From contig CAVVVS010000138.1 of assembly GCA_963751355.1 (NCBI GenBank), positions 1 through 43,698 of the forward strand: a stretch of DNA of 43,698 bases, written 5' to 3'. Positions 31,134-39,427 of this stretch are shown one piece after another. Source of the stretch: CAVVVS01 sp963751355. Lineage in GTDB: Bacteria > Bacteroidota > Ignavibacteria > Ignavibacteriales > Ignavibacteriaceae. The notes beneath the pieces were generated by a model. It ran no database searches. It was not told the origin of the DNA and worked only from the letters and a program-made list of their open reading frames with translations. The position numbers were made by a program, and so were the translations under genes. Positions within the stretch are counted from its first letter, which is position 1. Every line of letters begins with the position of its first letter.

Positions 31134-32819
31134 TTATTTATCTTTTACTATTCTAAAACCAATTCCTGTACCACGGCTATTTGGCGGATCACCTCCTGCA
31201 CGATAGGCTGACCGACATCTCCAAGCCGGATCATACCAGCCGCCTCCACGGTCAACTTTTCGAGTCCCTTTTTCAGGACCTTTCGGATTCAATGTGTCTT
31301 TAACATTATATTTACCATACCAATCGTTAGTCCATTCCCAAACATTGCCGCACATATCATATAATCCGAAAGCATTTGGGGGAAAACTGCCGACCCGCAA
31401 AGGTTTTCCCCTGTTTTCACTTGTATCGCAATTGGTATATGGTTTTTGCCCGTTAAAATTTGCCTGTTCGGAAGTTAAACAATCACCTGTGTAAAAGGGC
31501 GTGGTTGTATTTGCACGGGCTACATATTCCCATTCAGCTTCCGTGGGCAGTCTGCACCCCATCCAATTAGCAAATGCTTTGGCATCGTACCAGCTTATTT
31601 CTATAACCGGCATATTCCCGCGTCCCATTCCGCCATCCCAAGGCTTATTTCTTCCGGTGGCTTCACAAAACTTATCATATTGCGCAAAGGTTATTAGATA
31701 TTTACTCATGTTAAAAGCGCTCAATGTAACTTTGTGTTGTATTTCATCATCTTTTCTTTCGGGCTCGGTAACAGGACTTCCCATCATAAATGTGCCAGCA
31801 GGTATATCAACAAATTCAATAACCGGTTTTTTTGTTGAAGTATTTTTAGCCTTAGGGCTGGCTTCTGATTTTTTTGTATCGGCTTTAAATGTTTTAGTAA
31901 TTTGAATTAAAGGTGTACTAACATAAATTTTCTTTAATTTCGAAAGATTTTCAGCATTTATTGAAGTCATCAAATTGCTTATCCTGTTCAATAATTTGAT
32001 TTGTTTCCCTGATATTTGTTCTTTATTATTGAATGTTTGTTCCATTAGTGGTGAATGTTGAAAATACGTATATTCTGTTCCTAAAAGTGATGCAACACCA
32101 AGGTTGAAGGCACCAACAATAATACTTTCACCAGTATGTCCCATGGCTCCATACTTTGCCGGATCAATTTCTTTTTTTATATACTTTTTCCATACATTGT
32201 TACTAAATTCAAACTTATCTCTACTGAAATCAACCATATTCATAGTCGGATCAACTAACATCCATCTGTTTTCCTTTGTATTCCATACTTCGCAGATAGC
32301 ATGACCTACATGAAAACCAGGAACTATGTAAGATGCAAATCCATAACGTACTCTTACCGGAACTCCTCGATATTTAAGAATTGAAGCAAGCAAGATCGCA
32401 TTAGACCGGCAAGTCAGCAGCAATCGATCTTTAGGTTTCCGGTCTTTCACTAAACCACGTGAGTTATACGATAGAAGTCCTTTCAGAATAGATTTTACTG
32501 TCTGGTACTTAAAATCTTCATTTGATCTTTCTTTAGGTATTTGTTTTCTGTATTTTTTTAATTCCGACCACGGATGTATTATCTGAGCTTTAATCAACCG
32601 GCAAAGCTCCGGTAACGAATCAGGAAGATTCTTATACAAATATGCATATTCTCCCGGATCGGTAAATGAACTGTACTGGCGATAGAAATCCAACATCGAA
32701 ATGCTATCTTTATTAAATCCGGTTTTCATAATCTGCCCATCAGCTTTTTGCGAACTGCTTTGAGCATAACTAATTCCCACCAGGATGGAAATCATTAAAA
32801 TAAATATTGTTGTTTTCAT
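31134..32819 (-). CDS. Transglutaminase-like plus formylglycine-generating-enzyme-like fusion protein
   Basis: 561 residues from MKTTIFILM (TAGGAT 5 bp upstream; a longer frame reaches 32855). Signal peptide ending SYAQ. Counting from the longer start, the transglutaminase core has C149 (LLTCRSNAILLASIL), H185 (HVGHAICEVWN) and D202 (WMLVDPT), an intact Cys-His-Asp triad. A linker of ~110 residues leads to an FGE-sulfatase/SUMF1 fold (about 345-570: IPAGTFMMGS, CRLPTEAEWEYVARA, GLYDMCGNVWEWTNDWYG, RGGGW, IGFRIVKDK). The usual paired catalytic cysteines of true FGE are not evident, so this half is probably a binding domain. Confidence 0.85.
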   Translation of the reverse strand: MKTTIFILMISILVGISYAQSSSQKADGQIMKTGFNKDSISMLDFYRQYSSFTDPGEYAYLYKNLPDSLPELCRLIKAQIIHPWSELKKYRKQIPKERSNEDFKYQTVKSILKGLLSYNSRGLVKDRKPKDRLLLTCRSNAILLASILKYRGVPVRVRYGFASYIVPGFHVGHAICEVWNTKENRWMLVDPTMNMVDFSRDKFEFSNNVWKKYIKKEIDPAKYGAMGHTGESIIVGAFNLGVASLLGTEYTYFQHSPLMEQTFNNKEQISGKQIKLLNRISNLMTSINAENLSKLKKIYVSTPLIQITKTFKADTKKSEASPKAKNTSTKKPVIEFVDIPAGTFMMGSPVTEPERKDDEIQHKVTLSAFNMSKYLITFAQYDKFCEATGRNKPWDGGMGRGNMPVIEISWYDAKAFANWMGCRLPTEAEWEYVARANTTTPFYTGDCLTSEQANFNGQKPYTNCDTSENRGKPLRVGSFPPNAFGLYDMCGNVWEWTNDWYGKYNVKDTLNPKGPEKGTRKVDRGGGWYDPAWRCRSAYRAGGDPPNSRGTGIGFRIVKDK

Positions 32820-32868
32820 ATTTAATCCTATTAAGTAGTTAATATTATTAACCAATTTGGCAAAAAAA

Positions 32869-33159
32869 TTATTTTTTTGGATTTATATATTTTTTAAGAT
32901 TATTTACGTAATCCTCAAATGCTTCTATTCCTTTTTTAGTGAGCGATACCGTAGTATTCGGATAATTATTTTTAAAAGTCTTTTTCACTTTAACATATCC
33001 TGCGTCCTGCAATTTTTTTATCTGGATACTTACATTACCTGCAGCAGCGTTTGTAGTTTCTTTTATAAAAGTGAAATTGGCTTCATCAACGGTCATTAAA
33101 ATAGAAACTATCGACAAACGCAACTGCGAATGCAATATGGGATCCAGATCATTAAACAT
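32869..33159 (-). CDS. Winged-helix transcriptional regulator (HTH_34/MarR-like)
   Basis: 96 residues from MFNDLDPILH. HSQLRLSIVSILMTVDEANFTFIKETTNAAAGNVSIQIKKLQDAGYV is a winged helix-turn-helix (recognition helix NVSIQIKKLQ), followed by the wing VKVKKTFKNNYPNTTVSLT. This start overlaps the end of the upstream membrane-protein gene by 8 bp, indicating translational coupling. DNA-binding regulator of unknown target, probably tied to the partner membrane protein. Confidence 0.85.
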   Translation of the reverse strand: MFNDLDPILHSQLRLSIVSILMTVDEANFTFIKETTNAAAGNVSIQIKKLQDAGYVKVKKTFKNNYPNTTVSLTKKGIEAFEDYVNNLKKYINPKK

Positions 33160-33742
33160 TTTCTTTTCTTTTCGCTCTATTGAGTAATATCCCGGGAATG
33201 ACCATTGCGATAATTCCACCTGCTGCCAAAAGTAATCCATGGTATTGCGGGCTAATATAAAAAGCGGCGAATCCCATCAAATTCAATATGATGCCGCCAA
33301 TTGTAATAGGTTTAAATTTAATGGAGACTCCAACCATAATTATAAACAAAGCAAAGAGAATTAAGAATATTGGACCGAGAGTCACACCAAATCGATGACC
33401 AAAAAAAAGACCTAATATCATAAAATTCGCAGCAAACACCCAGGATATTGGATTTAATATTCGTCCAATAATCGTCTTGGGTAATTTTTTCTTTTTTATT
33501 TTTTTCCATGTATATATAAGTGTGTAGATTAACCCAAACATAAATAAAATATTAGTCCAAGCTATGTCAAATAATTTATACCATCCTATTTGTACAAAAA
33601 TATACTGGCTAAAAAATACAATAAATGTCAAAGTGCCCCACAAAATCATTATATGACCATTATCTTCAAATCTTTTTTTAGTCTCATTTATTGTCTTTGT
33701 AATTAACAAGAGACTTTCTTCGGGTGTTATTTTTTCGTCCAT
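33152..33742 (-). CDS. Six-TM membrane protein co-transcribed with the winged-helix regulator
   Basis: 196 residues. An N-terminal cytoplasmic helix (ITPEESLLLITKTINETKKRF) precedes about six membrane segments (near 28-48, 58-76, 92-110, 113-135, 143-158 and 165-183). Pairing of a small HTH_34 regulator with such a protein is common in Bacteroidota and suggests a sensor or effector partner. Family not identified. Confidence 0.65.
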   Translation of the reverse strand: MDEKITPEESLLLITKTINETKKRFEDNGHIMILWGTLTFIVFFSQYIFVQIGWYKLFDIAWTNILFMFGLIYTLIYTWKKIKKKKLPKTIIGRILNPISWVFAANFMILGLFFGHRFGVTLGPIFLILFALFIIMVGVSIKFKPITIGGIILNLMGFAAFYISPQYHGLLLAAGGIIAMVIPGILLNRAKRKENV

Positions 33743-33917
33743 ATTAAACCTATAAATATATTTAAGTACCTATTAATATAAACTAATTAATATTATTAAC
33801 CAAATTTAAAGGACATTTTTTTATTATACTGCTGCTTTCAGGTTGGTTAAAATTAATAACTGGAAATTCCTAATTGCAGAAATTAATGATGAGGTTTATT
33901 CATTTAGCAAATTGGGT

Positions 33918-34163
33918 CAAAAATAAGTAAGACTTTTTTCTGTTTCCAGAAATTTCATACTCATAAAACAAAGCCCAAATAATCTTATCAAAAATAAATT
34001 GTTCGGTCTGACAGCCTATGCGCTTGACCCATTCCCATGCTGTCAACCCTTCACAAATAATTTTTTGAACTTATCATTAAATCAGTAAATGATTATCGTA
34101 ATCACAGGGTAAAAGACCTTGCTTAATTCTCAATTGTAAAACTTTGGGTAAGCAAGGCTTTTT
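33918..34163 (+). repeat. Dispersed ~245-bp repeat R2
   Basis: Nearly identical to R1 (27697-27942), ending CCTTGCTTA...TAAGCAAGG plus CTTTTTG (34117-34163), a good intrinsic-terminator shape on the plus strand. It occupies most of the gap between the gene starting at 33742 and the one starting at 34394. The remaining ~230 bp before 34394 show nothing I can name. Confidence 0.85.
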
Positions 34164-34393
34164 GTAGGACAATTGTATAGAATTTTCTTGCCTTTTATTT
34201 AAAAAGAGATTACGTTGTATCAATTAAGTTTTTTCGGGGATGTAATTGAAAAGAACTTGTTTAATCCTGATTGAGCATATAATTATTTGCCTACATGCAG
34301 ATAATAATAAATGTCCAATTTTTTACCAAAATCATCTCACATAAAATAAACTTTATTCGAATTTGTAAGAAATTATAAAGGAGAGAAGTTATC

Positions 34394-35698
34394 ATGAAAT
34401 TACTTACTGTTGCAATTTATATTATATTCATTTTTCCAAATACTGTTCTTGCTCAATGGATAGTTCAGGAAACCTCGCATAGTAAATCATTGTATTGTGT
34501 CTGTTTTTCGGATGAGAACAATGGTTGGATTTGTGGCGATCAAACTATATCAAGAACAACAAACGGTGGTTTAGATTGGTTTGATTCGGATAATAATAGT
34601 AGACTAGATCATATATTTTATTCTATAGCATTTTCTGATGCTGATAGCGGTTATGTCTGCGGCGTGAAAATTATACCCGACTTTGATCCTACACTTACAG
34701 TGTATTTACCTAGTTATGCTAAAACCGGGAATAGTGGCGACTCCTGGACATTCCCAACTAAATGGGGAAGCAGTCAGGGTCGATGGAGATGTGTCTGTTT
34801 TGTTAATAATAATACCGGGTGGTTAGCCGGTTACACGGGCAGTTCTGGTGTATTATATAAAACAACAAACGGAATTAATAATTTTGACTTTCAAAGCAAT
34901 TTTACAAAGCAACTTTTCTCATGCTGCTTTACGGATGAAAATAACGGATGGGTATGTGGGAAAAACGGCTATATTTCCAGAACAACAGATGGCGGCAGAA
35001 GCTGGACTGATCAAAACACTGAAACCGAAGCAAACTTATATTCTGTTAAGTTTATTGATTCAACTTATGGCTTTGCAGTCGGATACAAATCTGATTATTC
35101 TGAAAGTATTGTTTTAAGAACCACAGATGGGGGTAAGAACTGGCAATCTCAAATTCTTCAGGTAAGAATGTTAAACTCTGTATTTATAATAAATAAAGAT
35201 GTTGCCTGGTTAAGTGGATCAGAAGAAACAACTGAAGGTAATAAAGGAATTATTTTATATAGTTCCGACGGCGGCTCCATTTGGGAAAAGCAGTATACTA
35301 GTGAAACATCTTCGACAATTTACTCAATCCATTTTATTGATGCTTCATTAGGGTGGGCTGTGGGCACCGGTGGTGAAATATTAAAAACCACTACAGGTGG
35401 GATTACAGCCATCAATAGTGAAACTAATATAATCAATGCATTCAACCTTTCACAAAATTATCCCAATCCTTTTAATCCTGCGACAAAAATAGTTTTTTCA
35501 ATTCCACAAATAAGTTTTGTAACATTAAAAGTGTATGATATACTCGGTAAAGAAATAACAACATTAGTAAACGAAAGAAAATCTACTGGCAATTATACGG
35601 TTTATTTCAATGCCAGCAATCTCCCAAGCGGTGTTTATTTTTATAGAATGCAGGCAGGAAGTTTTGTATCAACAAAGAAATTTGTTTTGCTTAAGTAA
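34394..35698 (+). CDS. YCF48-like repeat protein with T9SS type A sorting domain
   Basis: 434 residues. Signal peptide 1-21 ending VLAQ. About 22-335 holds repeats such as ENNGWICGDQTISRTTNGGLDW, ENNGWVCGKNGYISRTTDGGRSW, YGFAVGYKS...LRTTDGGKNW and LGWAVGTGGEILKTTTGG, the YCF48/sortilin-like propeller motif. About 350-434 is the sorting domain (LSQNYPNPFNPATKIVFSIP, LPSGVYFYRMQAGSF, KKFVLLK). Exported by T9SS. AAGGAGAG lies before the ATG. Function beyond secretion unknown. Confidence 0.9.
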   Translation: MKLLTVAIYIIFIFPNTVLAQWIVQETSHSKSLYCVCFSDENNGWICGDQTISRTTNGGLDWFDSDNNSRLDHIFYSIAFSDADSGYVCGVKIIPDFDPTLTVYLPSYAKTGNSGDSWTFPTKWGSSQGRWRCVCFVNNNTGWLAGYTGSSGVLYKTTNGINNFDFQSNFTKQLFSCCFTDENNGWVCGKNGYISRTTDGGRSWTDQNTETEANLYSVKFIDSTYGFAVGYKSDYSESIVLRTTDGGKNWQSQILQVRMLNSVFIINKDVAWLSGSEETTEGNKGIILYSSDGGSIWEKQYTSETSSTIYSIHFIDASLGWAVGTGGEILKTTTGGITAINSETNIINAFNLSQNYPNPFNPATKIVFSIPQISFVTLKVYDILGKEITTLVNERKSTGNYTVYFNASNLPSGVYFYRMQAGSFVSTKKFVLLK

Positions 35699-35707
35699 TA
35701 ATAATTA

Positions 35708-35746
35708 GAAAGGTGGTATCTTGTTTAGAATGAGATATCACCTTTC
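35708..35746 (+). terminator. Hairpin after the YCF48-T9SS gene
   Basis: AAAGGTGgTATCT pairs with AGATAtCACCTTT across an 11-base loop, 10 bp after the stop. The following T-run is weak, so it may act as an RNA-stabilising or Rho-assisted terminator. Confidence 0.55.
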
Positions 35747-35755
35747 ATTATCATC

Positions 35756-35972
35756 CTATCAAAAAATAATTGCTCGTCTAATTCTCTTCTCCAATCCTCA
35801 CGCAAATATTTTTTTAATCTTTTCATTAAAACAAAAAATGAAAAATCTCTATCGAAAAAGACTTCCTTATTTTTGCTCTTCCTTAAACTGTTTCGGTCAA
35901 AAATAAGTAAGACTTTTTTCTGTACCTTCATTTTCATAAAACATAACATTTGCAGTCTTATAAAAAATTAAT
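35756..35972 (+). repeat. Dispersed repeat R4, truncated copy
   Basis: Matches the first 60% of R3 (CTATCAAAAAATAATTGCTC; GAAAAAGACTTCCTTATTTT; CAAAAATAAGTAAGACTTTT) and stops at about 35972, 28 bp before the NTF2-like gene. The hairpin half is missing. Confidence 0.8.
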
Positions 35973-36000
35973 ATATTGTATTAATAATTCGATAATTTTC

Positions 36001-36357
36001 ATGAAGAATATAAATTATAGAAATATAATTATTGATGCATATAAGCATTTTAACAACCGAAATATAAATGCTTTATTAGCACTTATGAGTGAAGATGTTT
36101 TATGGCCGAATGGTTGGGAGAATGGTTGCGTGAAAGGTCATTCTGAAGTAAGAGATTATTGGACCAAGCAGTGGAAATCTATTAGCCCAAAAGTCGAACC
36201 TGTTGCAATTAAAGCAAAAGAGAAACATAAATATGAGGTTGCAGTTCATCAAATAATCAAAGATTTGGGTGGTAAACTACTATCAGATGGAATTGTAAAA
36301 CATATATATCAATTCGAGAATAGCTTAATTAAAAGTATGGAAATAGAGAAGATATAA
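36001..36357 (+). CDS. SnoaL/NTF2-like protein
   Basis: 118 residues from MKNINYRNIIIDAYKHF; the frame is open 17 codons further upstream into repeat R4 but without support. FNNRNINALLALMSEDVLWPNGWENGCVKGHSEVRDYWTKQW and HQIIKDLGGKLLSDGIVKHIYQFENSLIKSMEI fit the SnoaL-like/NTF2 cone fold. It sits between R4 and R3, i.e. inside a pair of direct repeats, which looks like an inserted gene. Role unknown. Confidence 0.8.
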   Translation: MKNINYRNIIIDAYKHFNNRNINALLALMSEDVLWPNGWENGCVKGHSEVRDYWTKQWKSISPKVEPVAIKAKEKHKYEVAVHQIIKDLGGKLLSDGIVKHIYQFENSLIKSMEIEKI

Positions 36358-36403
36358 ACCCAAAGCTCTATTCGCCTACCATTAGATCATAATGTGATCA
36401 CTA

Positions 36404-36785
36404 CTATCAAAAAATAATTGCTCGCCTAATTCCCTTCCCCAATCCTCATGCAAATATTTTTTACTCTTTTCAGTAAAACAGCTAATACATTAGTCACAAT
36501 CGAAAAAGACTTCCTTATTTTTGCAGTTTTTTTTATCTGTTGCGATCAAAAATAAGTAAGACTTTTTTCTGTACCTCCATCTTCATAAAACATAACATTT
36601 GCAGTTTTATCAAAAATTAATTGTTCGGTCTGACAGCCTATTCAATTATTGCTTTTCGTATGCTGTCATCCCTTCACAAATAATTTTTTCATCTATTCAG
36701 TAAATCATAAAATAATTATCTTAATCACCGGGTAAAAAACCTTGCTTAATTCATTATGTAATAGCTGTTGTTTAAGCAAGGCTTT
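36404..36785 (+). repeat. Dispersed repeat R3, longest copy
   Basis: Contains the R4-like front part (36404-36546) and the R1/R2-like part (36547-36785), with GACAGC...GCTGTC and CCTTGCTTAA...TTAAGCAAGG (36740-36781) hairpins. Shows that R4 and R1/R2 are segments of one ~380-bp unit. From 36908 to 37094 I see only AT-rich DNA leading to the kinase start. Confidence 0.85.
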
Positions 36786-36811
36786 TGAGGAAAATATATT
36801 TTTTTATGATA

Positions 36812-36907
36812 TCATTTTATCAGCAGCATTTTCTTAACCTGGCTAAATGAACCCGCCTGAATTCTGTAGAAGTATACCCCGTTGGGTAAGTTGGCTGCGG
36901 TGAATTC
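36812..36907 (-). pseudogene. Orphan T9SS sorting-domain tail
   Basis: The minus strand encodes EFTAANLPNGVYFYRIQAGS then FSQVKKMLLIK and a stop, the last third of a type A sorting domain. Nothing upstream continues the frame. It is the remains of a deleted secreted-protein gene next to repeat R3. Confidence 0.8.
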
Positions 36908-37094
36908 AATCTAACAAGTTCGTAAAAGTTTTTTGCTAATTACTTAATTTTATATCGAATACTTAAAATATTTTTTTATTGCTTTTTAACCTAAAAAAAA
37001 CTACAATTACATATATCATTTCTAAAACAATATAAATTTTTCCTTCCCTGATATATTGTTTAATCCTGTTGATCATTAATAATCCGGGGGTTTT

Positions 37095-39338
37095 ATGATC
37101 GGGGAAAATATTTCTCATTACAGGATTCTTGAAAAACTCGGCGAAGGCGGAATGGGTATCATTTACAAAGCCGAGGATTTAAAGCTTAAGAGAACCGTTG
37201 CTCTCAAAGTCTTGCCTGAATCATTCACAAAACATGAAGAATCCAAACGAAGATTTATTAATGAAGCACAAGCAGCTTCATCACTTCAACACAATAATAT
37301 CTGCACAATACATGAAATCGATGAAACAGATGACGGACAGCTTTTCATTGCAATGGATTATTATGAAGGTGAAACATTAAAGAATAAAATCTGCAGAGAA
37401 TTATTGAGTATAGATGAAATAATAAACATAACTACTCAAATTGCTGAAGGCTTAAATAAAGCTCACGAGAAAGGAATTATTCACAGGGACATTAAACCTG
37501 CTAACATTTTTATTACAAAAGACGGAACTGTAAAGATACTTGATTTCGGTTTAGCTAAGAAAATAGATCAAACCCAATTCACAAAAACAGGAATGAAATT
37601 CGGAACTACTGATTACATGTCCCCTGAACAGATAAAAGGAGAGAAGATTGATCTTAGAACCGACATCTGGTCTCTGGGAATAATTTTATATGAAATGCTG
37701 ACAGGCCAGCAGCCGTTTAAGGCAGATTATGAACAGGCAGTAGTCTATTTAATCTTAAACCAGGAACCGGAAGATGCAAGGAAATTCCGTGAAGATATAA
37801 CGGATAGACTATTAGATATTTTAGAGAAATTAATTGCAAAGGACAGAGAAGACAGGTATGAGGTTTTAGGATTGATGATTGATGATTTAAGGGATGTTAT
37901 GAATGAAAAAGAAATCGAAACTTACCAGTTTGAACTCCCTGCCCCGAAACCATCTCAATCAATAGCAGTACTGCCTTTCATAAACATGAGTGCAGATCCT
38001 GAACAGGAATATTTTTGTGATGGTTTGACTGAAGAGTTGATTAATGCATTATCCAAAATACAAGACTTAAAAGTAGTTGCACGTACTTCAGCATTTACAT
38101 TCAAAGGGGGAAGTTATGATGTTAGGAAAATTGGAAGAAAGCTGGACGTAAAAACTATCCTTGAGGGAAGTGTTAGAAAATCCGCAGATAGAGTTCGTAT
38201 AAGTGCTCAACTTATAAATGTAATGGACGGCTATCACCTCTGGTCTGAAAGATATGAAAAAGAATTAAAAGATGTATTTAAAATTCAAGATGAGATCTCG
38301 CTCGCCATTGTTGAAAAATTGAAAGTGAAATTACTTGAAGCTGAAAAAGAAAGACTTCTTAAAAGATATACAGATAATGTTGAAGCTTATAATTTTTATC
38401 AACAGGGACTTTACATGTCAAATCAATTAAATCTTGGAATAGTTGATCAAGCCATTGCTTATTTTCATCAAGCATTAAAGTTAGATCCCAACTATGCCCT
38501 TGCATATTCTGGTTTGGCCTTCTGCTATTTCGGATATACATATTTTGGTATAAAGAGTTCGCGTGAAGTTAAACCTTATATGAAACAATATATTTACAAA
38601 GCTATTGAAATTGATGAAAATCTAAGTGAAGGATATGATTGGTTAGCTATATATTATGCATGTCTGGAATGGAAATGGTCTGAAGCACAATTAGCCTGGC
38701 ATCATAGTGTTGAATTAAATCCTAATAATCCAGTGGCATTACAAAATTACAGTATTAACCGTGTTTCCTGGAAGCAATTTAATGTTGCCAAAGAATTAGC
38801 TGATAGGGCTAAGAAAATTGATCCGTTATCCGATTATACAGAAATATGTGTCGTTTTTCCCGATTTCTATACCGGGAAGTATGATTTAACCTGTAAACGC
38901 CTTTCTAAATATCTGGAATTGAATCCACCATTTTGGTGGGGTTTATGGTATTTGTGGCGAACTCTCTCCATAATGAATAGAAAAGATGAAGCAGTAGAAG
39001 CATGCAAGAAAACTTTTATAACAGCAGGTCTGAATGACATTGCTCAAGTTATGGATAAAGCCGGTTCTGATAATGCAATTTATACAGCAGCGAGCAGTTT
39101 AGCTGAAATTTATAAGTACCATTATGTTTCACCATATGATATTGCAATATTATTCAGTCATGCAGGAAAGCAGTACGAAGCATTAAATTGGGTAGAAAAA
39201 TCTGTTGAAGAAGTCGATCCAAAATTGCATTGGCTGAATGTTGACCCGGAGTGGCAAAGTGTACGAAACGATGAACGTTTTATTAAATGTTTAAAGACAA
39301 TTGGGTTTATTACAAGTACAATCGGCATGAGTGGATAA
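37095..39338 (+). CDS. Ser/Thr protein kinase with TolB-like and TPR domains
   Basis: 747 residues. Kinase domain 1-~275 with glycine loop GEGGMG (16-21), K38, HRDIKPAN (D132), DFG (150-152) and the APE-like TTDYMSPEQ; all catalytic residues present. About 288-415 is a TolB/FlgO-like N-terminal-type domain (SIAVLPFINMSADPEQEYFCDGLTEELINALSKI...LEGSVRKSADRVRISAQLIN), followed by tetratricopeptide repeats to about 660. This three-part layout is common in Ignavibacteria and Acidobacteria; it phosphorylates unknown targets. No membrane segment. Start preceded by CCGGGGG. The sigma54 activator gene follows 86 bp downstream. Confidence 0.93.
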   Translation: MIGENISHYRILEKLGEGGMGIIYKAEDLKLKRTVALKVLPESFTKHEESKRRFINEAQAASSLQHNNICTIHEIDETDDGQLFIAMDYYEGETLKNKICRELLSIDEIINITTQIAEGLNKAHEKGIIHRDIKPANIFITKDGTVKILDFGLAKKIDQTQFTKTGMKFGTTDYMSPEQIKGEKIDLRTDIWSLGIILYEMLTGQQPFKADYEQAVVYLILNQEPEDARKFREDITDRLLDILEKLIAKDREDRYEVLGLMIDDLRDVMNEKEIETYQFELPAPKPSQSIAVLPFINMSADPEQEYFCDGLTEELINALSKIQDLKVVARTSAFTFKGGSYDVRKIGRKLDVKTILEGSVRKSADRVRISAQLINVMDGYHLWSERYEKELKDVFKIQDEISLAIVEKLKVKLLEAEKERLLKRYTDNVEAYNFYQQGLYMSNQLNLGIVDQAIAYFHQALKLDPNYALAYSGLAFCYFGYTYFGIKSSREVKPYMKQYIYKAIEIDENLSEGYDWLAIYYACLEWKWSEAQLAWHHSVELNPNNPVALQNYSINRVSWKQFNVAKELADRAKKIDPLSDYTEICVVFPDFYTGKYDLTCKRLSKYLELNPPFWWGLWYLWRTLSIMNRKDEAVEACKKTFITAGLNDIAQVMDKAGSDNAIYTAASSLAEIYKYHYVSPYDIAILFSHAGKQYEALNWVEKSVEEVDPKLHWLNVDPEWQSVRNDERFIKCLKTIGFITSTIGMSG

Positions 39339-39427
39339 TTGAATATCTGATTGATTGAATGGATCGCAAGGTTCGACATTCATACAATCATCCATTAATC
39401 CATCCGCACGAACAAATGGATTAAATG

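Noticed and set aside
35725..35949. 74-residue minus-strand open frame
   Set aside because: Lies within repeat R4, contains the terminator hairpin sequence and has no ribosome site or protein-like composition.
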